The notes below the pieces were generated by a model. That model saw nothing but the letters and a program-made list of their open reading frames with translations, was not told the DNA's origin and searched no databases. A program made the translations under genes and the position numbers. 64,000 bases of DNA, taken from positions 62,001 to 126,000 of the forward strand of contig CAMDFK010000003.1 of the NCBI GenBank assembly GCA_945897465.1. Reading direction: 5' to 3'. Positions 26,273 to 33,247 of the stretch are shown here, one piece after another (within the stretch, counting starts at the first letter, position 1; each line of letters begins with the position of its first letter). Source of the stretch: Limnohabitans sp. Rim8. GTDB lineage: Bacteria > Pseudomonadota > Gammaproteobacteria > Burkholderiales > Burkholderiaceae_C.

Positions 26273-26904
26273 GGTTTTTTTCCTCCCAATTTCGACTCGG
26301 TGCCATCCAATAGGCGGTGGATGTTTTCGCGGTGCCGCCACACCAGCAGCAAGGCCATGGCCGACAGGCTCAAGACCTCTGCGGCCGTGGCCTGCCAGGC
26401 CACACCGTCGCCGAACAGGTAAAAAACCGGCGCAAACACCGCCGCCACCATGGAGGCCAAGGACACGTAGCGGCTGAAATACAAGACGATGGCAAAGCTG
26501 AGCACCGTGGCCAGCGCCAGCGTGCCATGCACACCCATGACCACCCCTACCGCCGTGGCCACACCTTTGCCCCCCACAAACCCGAAAAACACCGGGTACA
26601 GGTGGCCCAAGAACGCGGCCAAGCCCGCCAGGGCGGCAATATCTGGGCCCAGACCGTGCTCAGGCCCCCAAGCCAGCACCATCGCCACTGGCAACCAGCC
26701 TTTGAATGCGTCCAAGAGCAAAGTCAGGATCGCCGCCTTTTTGCTGCCTGAGCGCAGCACGTTGGTGGCGCCGGGGTTTTTGCTGCCGTAGCTGCGCGGG
26801 TCGTTCAGGCCCATCAAGCGGCTCACAATCACCGCAAAACTGAGCGAGCCCAGCAAATAACTGGCCAACACCACGGCCACCGGAATCAAGGCATCCATCC
26901 ACAT
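26269..26904 (-). CDS. plsY: Glycerol-3-phosphate acyltransferase PlsY
   Basis: The 211-residue membrane enzyme transfers acyl groups from acyl-phosphate to glycerol-3-phosphate, the first step of phospholipid synthesis. It has about five hydrophobic segments and the conserved motifs SYLLGSLSFAVIVSRLMG, DPRSYGSKNPGATNVLR and the GGKGVATAVG loop. MDALIP two codons in is an alternative start. It overlaps the ridA-like gene by 4 bp and follows ybaK by 22 bp. Confidence 0.95.
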   Translation of the reverse strand: MWMDALIPVAVVLASYLLGSLSFAVIVSRLMGLNDPRSYGSKNPGATNVLRSGSKKAAILTLLLDAFKGWLPVAMVLAWGPEHGLGPDIAALAGLAAFLGHLYPVFFGFVGGKGVATAVGVVMGVHGTLALATVLSFAIVLYFSRYVSLASMVAAVFAPVFYLFGDGVAWQATAAEVLSLSAMALLLVWRHRENIHRLLDGTESKLGGKKP

Positions 26905-26926
26905 CTCCCTCTGTCTTGTCTGGGCC

Positions 26927-27418
26927 TCATTCTGCCAGTGCGCAGTTCACCGGCTGGGCGTGCAGCAGTTGCACACACACTTGCGGGTCGATGCCCACCA
27001 AATAACCGCGCCTGCCGCCGTTGATGCAGATGCGCGGCAATGCCAGGATGGTCTCCTCGATGTAAACCGGCATGGCCCTGCGCGTGGCAAAGGGCGAGGT
27101 GCCACCCACCAAATAACCGCTGTGCCGGTTGGCCACCTCGGGGGCGCAGGGCTCGACGGACTTCAAGCCGATCTGCCGCGCCAAATTTTTGGTGGACACC
27201 TTGCGGTTGCCGTGCATGAGCACCACCAAGGGCTTGGCGTCTTGGTCCTGCATGATCAGTGTTTTGACCACACTGAACGGGTCCATGCTCAGCACCTGCG
27301 CACTGTGCTGGGCGCCGCCGTGCTCCAGGTACTCATAGGGATGCTCGGTGAAACTCACCGCCTGCTGGCGCAAGAGCGCCGTGGCCGGGGTTTCACTGAT
27401 TTTGTCTTTTTTGGCCAT
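26927..27418 (-). CDS. ybaK: Cys-tRNA(Pro)/Cys-tRNA(Cys) deacylase YbaK
   Basis: The 163-residue protein belongs to the YbaK/EbsC/ProX trans-editing family that hydrolyses mischarged Cys-tRNA(Pro). The KVSTKNLARQIG segment with the catalytic lysine region, SGYLVGGTSPFATRR and the C-terminal GGRRGYLVGIDP are intact and characteristic. It is cytoplasmic. It lies 9 bp downstream of the aldo/keto reductase gene and 22 bp upstream of plsY. Confidence 0.93.
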   Translation of the reverse strand: MAKKDKISETPATALLRQQAVSFTEHPYEYLEHGGAQHSAQVLSMDPFSVVKTLIMQDQDAKPLVVLMHGNRKVSTKNLARQIGLKSVEPCAPEVANRHSGYLVGGTSPFATRRAMPVYIEETILALPRICINGGRRGYLVGIDPQVCVQLLHAQPVNCALAE

Positions 27419-27427
27419 GGGCCTGCA

Positions 27428-28489
27428 TCACAAGGCCGGATCGCGCATTTCCCACCGAATGGCGTCAATGGCCTTGAGCACTTCGGGGGAGAGCTCGGTG
27501 CTCCAAGCGGCCAGGTCTTCGTTGAGCTGCGCCAACGAGGTCACCCCGATGATGGTGCTGGCCACGCTCCAGCGGTGGTAACAAAACGCCAGCGCCATTT
27601 GGGTGGGTGTCATGCCGTTGTCGCGGGCCAGCTGGTTGTAGCGGCGTGCCGCCACCAGCGCCTCGGGGCGGCCCCAGCGCTGCTTGCGCATCGAGTCGTA
27701 ACGAGCGATGCGGCCGCCGTCGGGCACCAGAGGACCTTGCAAGTCGTCGTTGTCGTATTTGCCGGTGAGCAAGCCAAAGCCCAAAGGCGAGTAGGCCAGC
27801 ATCGACACATTCAGGCGGTAGCAGGTCTCGTCCAGACCGTTGTCGTAGGTGCGGCTGACCAGGCAGTAGGGGTTTTGTACCGTGGCCACGCGCGGCAGGC
27901 CATGCTGCTCGGCCAGGCGCACAAACTCGTGCACACCATAAGGCGTTTCGTTGGACAGGCCGATGTAGCGCACCTTGCCTGCTTTGACCAACCTGGCCAG
28001 GGCTTCGAGTTGTTCGTGGATGGAGGTGACCGACTTGTCTTTGGCCGGGTCGAAATACGTCATGCCAAAGACCGGGGCATGGCGCTCGGGCCAGTGGATT
28101 TGGTAGAGGTCGATCACATCGGTTTGCAAGCGGCGCAAGCTGCCGTCGCAGGCGTTCAGGATGTCTTGCCCGGTCATCCCTGAGCCTTCACGAATCCAAG
28201 GCATGCCACGCGAGGGGCCCGCCACCTTGGTTGCCAACACCAATTTTTCGCGGGCACCGGGGTTCTTGGCAAACCAGTTACCGATGAAGGTTTCGGTCGC
28301 GCCGCAGGTGTCGGCCGAAGCGGGCACGGCGTACATCTCGGCCGTGTCGATGAAGTTGATGCCCGCTTCGAGCGAACGGTCCAAGATGGCGTGTGAGTCG
28401 GCCTCACTCACCTGTTGGCCGAAAGTCATGGTGCCCAGGCAAATCGGGGTCACTTGCAGGTCGGATTGACCTAGTTGAACGAGTTTCAT
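27428..28489 (-). CDS. NADP(H)-dependent aldo/keto reductase, Tas-like
   Basis: The 353-residue TIM-barrel oxidoreductase has the AKR signatures GTMTFGQQ, FIDTAEMY with the catalytic Asp and Tyr, and LYQIHWPER with the active-site His. The C-terminal cofactor region TIIGVTSLAQLNEDL is intact. The 50-residue loop after FIDTAEMYAVPASADTCGATE matches E. coli Tas, whose physiological substrate is not settled. It is the first gene of the leftward group with ybaK and plsY. Confidence 0.9.
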   Translation of the reverse strand: MKLVQLGQSDLQVTPICLGTMTFGQQVSEADSHAILDRSLEAGINFIDTAEMYAVPASADTCGATETFIGNWFAKNPGAREKLVLATKVAGPSRGMPWIREGSGMTGQDILNACDGSLRRLQTDVIDLYQIHWPERHAPVFGMTYFDPAKDKSVTSIHEQLEALARLVKAGKVRYIGLSNETPYGVHEFVRLAEQHGLPRVATVQNPYCLVSRTYDNGLDETCYRLNVSMLAYSPLGFGLLTGKYDNDDLQGPLVPDGGRIARYDSMRKQRWGRPEALVAARRYNQLARDNGMTPTQMALAFCYHRWSVASTIIGVTSLAQLNEDLAAWSTELSPEVLKAIDAIRWEMRDPAL

Positions 28490-28568
28490 GGTGTGTCCTG
28501 TGTTGAATTCAAGCCTGTTGGTTTTCCCCGTGGGAAACCAAAAGTCGATGGGTTGATTTTGTCACGCG

Positions 28569-30338
28569 TCAATGCGCGGGGCCTTGCCGCGCTGTCGCGC
28601 GTGCTTCTTCTTGCAGCCGCAGCACCCGCCGCTGCACCTTGCTCGTTGTGGTCATGGGCAACTGGTCGATGAACTCGATTTCTTTGGGGTATTCGTAGGG
28701 GGCGAGCAAACCCTTCACATGGGCCTGCAGTTCACGTCGCACCTCGTCGTCAAAACTGGCAAGGCCCGACCCGGTGGGCCTGCGGGCCAACCAGTCGGGC
28801 GACAACACCACATAGGCCTTGACCACCGCGCCCCGGTCGGCGTCGGGCTTGGGCACCACGGCGGCATTCTGCACAGCCGGGTGCTTGACCAAGCAGTTCT
28901 CGATCTCACCCGGTCCGATGCGGTAACCGGCAGCCTTGAACATGTCATCGGTGCGGCCCTGGTACCAAAGGTAGCCGTCCTCGTCTGCCACCGCCATGTC
29001 GCCCGTGCGGCACCAGTTGCCCGTGTATTTGGCCTGGGTGGCTTTGTCGTTGTTCCAGTAGCCCAAAAAGAACACCGGGTCGGGCTGGCCATGCACATCC
29101 AAACGGTTCACGGCCACCTCGCCCGGCGTGCCGGGTGGGCAAAGCTGGCCCGCCTCGTCAATGACGGCGACTTGGTGGCCTGGGTAACCCTTGCCCATGC
29201 TGCCCGGTTTGGCAGGCCACAAGCGGGCGCAGTTGCCCACCACGTAGTTGATTTCGGTCTGGCCAAACATCTCGTTCACAGTGACGCCCATCTGCTGCTG
29301 GACATAGGCAAACACCGCATCACCCACCGCCTCGCCCGCGCTCATCATGGCTTGCAGCTTCAGGCGGTAGCGGGCTTTCACATCGGGCACGGCCTTCATC
29401 ATGGCCTTGAGTGCCGTGGGGAACAAAAACGTGTGCGTGACCGCGTGACTTTGCAGGATTTCAAACGCCATCTCAGGCGAGAAGCGCCCGTTGAAGGCCA
29501 CGATGGGCCTGCCAAAGTACAGGCTGGGCAGCAAAGCGTCCATCAGCCCACCGGTCCAGGCCCAGTCAGCGGGTGACCAAAACACCGCTTTGGAAGCGCG
29601 GCTGGCATCCGCCGGATCAAAGCCAAACCAGTTCTGGCTGCACACAAAGCCGGTGAGGTTACCGATCAGCGCCCGGTGCGGTATGAGTGCGCCCTTGGGG
29701 TTTCCGGTGGTGCCACTGGTGTAGATCAGCACGGCAGGGTCCTCGGCCAAGGTGTTCACGGCTTTGTACGTCGCGGCCTGACTGCTCACGGCTTGTGTGT
29801 AATCCAGGTCGGCCTGCGCCCCCGCCTCCCCCAACCCGATCAGGGTTTGCAAACCGGGGCAGTCGGGGCGGGCCTGTTGCAAGGCATGCACCGTGGATTC
29901 GTCGCACACCGCCACCCGGGCCTGGCTGTCGTTGATGCGAAAAGACAGGGCTTCCGGCCCAAAGAGCATGGACAGCGGCATGGCCACCGCGCCCATTTGC
30001 AACACCGCCATGTAGGCCACGGCCGTCTCAAAGCGCTGGGGCAGCACAATCGCCACCCGGTCGCCACGCACCACGCCCTGCGCCTGCAAGACCCGGCTCA
30101 GGCGGTTGGCCGCGGTTTGCAGCTGGCCAAAAGTCCAACTTTGCCCCAGGCCCAGACCTGCCACATGTTCGCGGATGGCCACACGCCGAGCCGTGGCGGG
30201 CTGCGCAGCCCACTGCCCACAGCATGCCAGCGCCATGTTGAAGCGCTTGGGCACTTGCCAGCCAAAGCCTTGGTGGATGGCCGCATAGCGGTCCGGGGTG
30301 ATGGGGCTCCGGCGGTCTTGGTTGCGACTGACGCTCAT
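28569..30338 (-). CDS. Acyl-CoA synthetase (AMP-forming)
   Basis: The 589-residue enzyme activates a carboxylic acid through an acyl-adenylate. The ATP-binding motif YTSGTTGNPKG is near residue 205, followed by NEMFGQTE (A5-like), the hinge GRTDDMFKAAGYRIGP near 470 and the catalytic Lys region TTTSKVQRR near the C-terminus. The domain character is closest to acetyl/propionyl- or medium-chain acyl-CoA synthetases; chain length cannot be assigned. An AGGAGA ribosome binding site precedes the ATG. It is divergent from a hydrolase gene with a very short gap. Confidence 0.88.
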   Translation of the reverse strand: MSVSRNQDRRSPITPDRYAAIHQGFGWQVPKRFNMALACCGQWAAQPATARRVAIREHVAGLGLGQSWTFGQLQTAANRLSRVLQAQGVVRGDRVAIVLPQRFETAVAYMAVLQMGAVAMPLSMLFGPEALSFRINDSQARVAVCDESTVHALQQARPDCPGLQTLIGLGEAGAQADLDYTQAVSSQAATYKAVNTLAEDPAVLIYTSGTTGNPKGALIPHRALIGNLTGFVCSQNWFGFDPADASRASKAVFWSPADWAWTGGLMDALLPSLYFGRPIVAFNGRFSPEMAFEILQSHAVTHTFLFPTALKAMMKAVPDVKARYRLKLQAMMSAGEAVGDAVFAYVQQQMGVTVNEMFGQTEINYVVGNCARLWPAKPGSMGKGYPGHQVAVIDEAGQLCPPGTPGEVAVNRLDVHGQPDPVFFLGYWNNDKATQAKYTGNWCRTGDMAVADEDGYLWYQGRTDDMFKAAGYRIGPGEIENCLVKHPAVQNAAVVPKPDADRGAVVKAYVVLSPDWLARRPTGSGLASFDDEVRRELQAHVKGLLAPYEYPKEIEFIDQLPMTTTSKVQRRVLRLQEEARATARQGPAH

Positions 30339-30363
30339 CGTGTGTCTCCTTATGATCGAAAGT

Positions 30364-31278
30364 ATGTACCAAGTTTTACGCGAATCACAAAGCCACTGGG
30401 TGCCGCTGCGCGGCTGCCGTTACCACGTCCGCCAATGGGGCACTGCCACACCGGGGGCTACACCACTGGTGTTGGCGCATGGCTGGATGGACGTGGCGGC
30501 GTCTTACCAGTTCATGGTCGACGCCTTCAGCGAAGCGTTTGTCAGCCAGCGCCCCATCATCGCCATGGACTGGCGCGGCTACGGCCTGACCGAAACTCCA
30601 CCCACCGACAGCTACTGGTTCCCCGACTATTTGGCCGATCTGGACGCCCTGCTCGACGCGCTCTACCCCGGCCAAGCCATTGACCTGGTGGGCCACAGCA
30701 TGGGCGGCAACGTGGTCATGATGTACGCGGGCACCCGCCCCGAGCGCATCCGCCGCCTGGTCAACCTCGAAGGCTTTGGCATGGCCGCCACACAATCTGC
30801 CCAAGCCCCCACCCGCATGGCCCAGTGGCTAGACGAGCTCAAAGCGCAACGCGCCGGCGACAACACGCTCAAGGCCTACCCCGACGCCGCAGGCGTGTCC
30901 GCCCGCCTGATGAAGACCAACACACGCTTGAGCCAAGACAAAGCCGATTGGCTGGCCCTGCATTGGGCACAAGCGGGTAACGATGGGCAGTGGCGCATCC
31001 TGGGCGACTCGGCGCACAAGGTCATCAATCCCTATTTGTCTCGTTTGGAAGAGACCTTGGCCATGTACCGCCGCATCAGCGTCCCCGTGCTGGTGGTGGA
31101 AGCCTCTGACGACTCGCTTAGCCAATGGTGGAAAGGCGAATACACTTTGGCCGAGTTTCACGAGCGGCTAAAGTCCGTCCCCCAACTTGAACAAGCCCAA
31201 GTGCAGGACGCTGGGCACATGCTGCACCACGACCAGCCACAGGCCTTGGCGACTTTGCTGGAAAACTTTCTGTCATGA
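30364..31278 (+). CDS. Alpha/beta hydrolase
   Basis: The 304-residue protein has the oxyanion-hole motif LAHGWMDVAASYQ, the nucleophile elbow GHSMGG with Ser112, an acidic residue in VVEASDD and the catalytic His in DAGHMLHHDQ. No signal peptide is seen. ATG 30352, four codons upstream, is an alternative; neither has a strong ribosome binding site. The substrate is unknown. Being 25 bp from a divergent acyl-CoA synthetase gene, the two probably share a control region. Confidence 0.85.
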   Translation: MYQVLRESQSHWVPLRGCRYHVRQWGTATPGATPLVLAHGWMDVAASYQFMVDAFSEAFVSQRPIIAMDWRGYGLTETPPTDSYWFPDYLADLDALLDALYPGQAIDLVGHSMGGNVVMMYAGTRPERIRRLVNLEGFGMAATQSAQAPTRMAQWLDELKAQRAGDNTLKAYPDAAGVSARLMKTNTRLSQDKADWLALHWAQAGNDGQWRILGDSAHKVINPYLSRLEETLAMYRRISVPVLVVEASDDSLSQWWKGEYTLAEFHERLKSVPQLEQAQVQDAGHMLHHDQPQALATLLENFLS

Positions 31279-31321
31279 GTCGCGCCCTACAATTTGCGCA
31301 ATTCTGATTACCAATTTAGCC

Positions 31322-31867
31322 ATGCCGTTTTCTTCACGAAACCCACTCCGAGGCTCTCTGTTGGCCTTGGCCCTGCTGCTGTGCCTGGCTTCTGCGCCCG
31401 CATTGGCGCAAAAGCCAGAACGCTATTGCCCCTCGTTTTTGGCCGTCAAAGGCGCTCCTGAGCCCACGCACCGCGGTGAAATCAGCTTCTCCCCTTTCAC
31501 CCTCCACTGGAATCACAGCACAGAGCACAAACATGTGGTGCTGGTGGCCTTGGACGAACAGCTGCCAGGTGACCGTTTGTGCGGCGTGAGCCTGTTCAGC
31601 AACTCCTTTGGTCAACCTTCGGCTTATGTCTACGCAGGCCAGCAGTTCAATGGCTTGCTGGGTGTGCCCAAATTGTTTGTCAAGGTCACGGCTGGGATTT
31701 TGTACGGGTACCTTGCACCCTACGAGGACAAAGTTCCACTCAATCACAATGGCTTTTCCCCAGCCATCATCCCTGCCGTAGGCTATCAATTCACGTCAAA
31801 TGACTCGTTGCAAGTCAAGGTCTTGGGGAGCGCTGGCCTGATGTTTTCTTATGGACGACGTTTTTGA
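31322..31867 (+). CDS. Small putative outer-membrane beta-barrel protein (PagP-like end)
   Basis: The 181-residue precursor has a clear signal peptide (residues about 8-29, ending APALAQ). The rest alternates hydrophobic and polar residues as in beta-barrels, and the C-terminus SAGLMFSYGRRF ends in aromatic Phe, as most outer-membrane barrels do. The segment from AIIPAVGYQF onward resembles the end of PagP lipid A palmitoyltransferases, but the catalytic His/Ser pattern is not convincing. I call it a barrel with low confidence on function. It lies 43 bp after the hydrolase gene. Confidence 0.55.
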   Translation: MPFSSRNPLRGSLLALALLLCLASAPALAQKPERYCPSFLAVKGAPEPTHRGEISFSPFTLHWNHSTEHKHVVLVALDEQLPGDRLCGVSLFSNSFGQPSAYVYAGQQFNGLLGVPKLFVKVTAGILYGYLAPYEDKVPLNHNGFSPAIIPAVGYQFTSNDSLQVKVLGSAGLMFSYGRRF

Positions 31868-31948
31868 GCTTTGTCCACGGACACGAGCGGCGCCCTTCAC
31901 ACACAAGTCATGAGAAAATGAGCGGTTTACCGAACCGGAGCATTTCCC

Positions 31949-33053
31949 ATGGACGCAGAACGCATCAACCAGATTGGCACCACCCTCACCGACCTGAGCG
32001 CCCGCACCCAAGAGTTACGGGGGTATCTTTGACTACGATGCCAAATCTGAACGGCTGAGAACCGTCAACGCATCCCTCGAAGATCCCACGGTCTGGAACG
32101 ACCCCAAAAAAGCCCAGGAACTGGGCAAAGAGAAAAAAGCCTTGGACGGCGTGGTGGTGACCATCACCAACCTGACCAGCGAATTGGCCGACAACCTTGA
32201 ACTTTTTGAAATGAGCAAGGAAGAAGGCGATGACGATGGCCTCCTGACCATTGAAGTGGAGGCCGCCAAACTGACCACCTTGGTCCAAGACCTCGAATTT
32301 CGTCGCATGTTTCGCCACGAGGCCGACCCGCTCAACTGCTTTGTGGACATCCAGGCCGGCGCTGGCGGTACCGAGGCTTGCGACTGGGCCAGCATGCTGC
32401 TGCGCCAATACCTCAAATACGCTGAACGCAAAGGCTTCAAGGCCACTGTGGAGGACGAAACCCCGGGGGATACCGCAGGCATCAAGGGTGCGACCATCAA
32501 GATCGAGGGCGAATACGCGTTTGGCTTGCTGCGCACCGAAACCGGCGTGCACCGCCTGGTGCGCAAGAGCCCGTTTGACTCGTCGGGCGGACGCCACACC
32601 TCGTTCGCTTCGTTGTTTGTGTACCCCGAGATCGACGACTCGATCGAGATCAACATCAACCCTTCAGACGTTCGCACCGACACCTTCCGCGCGAGTGGCG
32701 CGGGGGGCCAGCACATCAACAAGACCGACTCGGCGGTGCGCCTGACGCACATCCCCACCGGCATCGTGGTGCAATGCCAAGACGGCCGCAGCCAGCACAG
32801 CAACCGCGATGTGGCTTGGCAGCGCCTGCGCTCACGCCTTTATGACTTCGAGATGCGCAAGCGCCTGGAAGAGCAACAAAAGCTGGAAGACACCAAGACC
32901 GATGTGGGCTGGGGTCACCAGATCCGCAGCTATGTGCTGGACAACAGCCGCATCAAGGATTTGCGCACCAACGTCGAAATCTCGGCCACCCAGAAGGTGC
33001 TCGATGGCGACCTTGATGCGTTCATCGAAGCCTCACTGAAACAAGGCCTCTGA
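31949..33053 (+). CDS. prfB: Peptide chain release factor 2, with programmed +1 frameshift
   Basis: Codons 1-27 are read from the ATG at 31949 up to an in-frame TGA at 32030; ribosomes then shift by one base and continue at 32031 to 33053, giving a 367-residue RF2. The stop-codon recognition tripeptide SPF (KSPFDSSGG) and the peptidyl-hydrolysis motif GGQ at residues 252-254 are intact. RF2 releases peptides at UGA and UAA. The frameshift makes synthesis depend on RF2 level. No ribosomal or lysS partner is adjacent on this side; a 194-bp repeat region and pepN follow. Confidence 0.97.
32018..32033 (+). promoter_or_regulatory. prfB programmed frameshift signal
   Basis: The site reads CGGGGGTATCTTTGAC: a purine-rich SD-like stretch, the slippery CTT codon at 32027-32029, then TGA and C. 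It matches the E. coli prfB signal closely, including the weak-context C after TGA. Confidence 0.95.
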
Positions 33054-33075
33054 CCACCATGTCAAGGGGTACCAC

Positions 33076-33228
33076 GAGCAAAGATGCTTTCCAACTCGCA
33101 CTGCGAGCGAAAATGCTTCCCAACTCGCACTCCGAGCGAAAATGCTTCCCAACTCGTCACTGCGAGCAAAGCGCGGCAGTCCAGATGTTCTGGTTCGCCA
33201 CGCTGCGATCGCGATGACGGCGCAACGA
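33076..33228 (+). repeat. Tandem 29-30-bp repeat joined to a palindromic intergenic element
   Basis: Three near-identical units of 29, 29 and 30 bp (33076-33104, 33105-33133, 33134-33163) each start GAGC(G/A)AA and contain ATGCTTyCCAACTCG. A fourth partial unit leads into TCACTGCGAGCAAAGCGCGG and, about 35 bp on, CGCGATGACGG, the layout of the GTCATTGCGAGC...GCAATGAC type of intergenic palindromic repeat. The whole stretch fills the gap between prfB and pepN and has no spacer pattern of a CRISPR array. Confidence 0.7.
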
Positions 33229-33247
33229 CCAAGACAGGACTCATGTG

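Noticed and set aside
32030-32032. Premature stop or pseudogene in prfB
   Set aside because: The TGA is part of the conserved RF2 programmed frameshift signal, and the downstream frame is intact to the normal length.
33076-33228. Possible CRISPR array between prfB and pepN
   Set aside because: The units are directly adjacent with no unique spacers, there are only three, and no cas gene is in the window.
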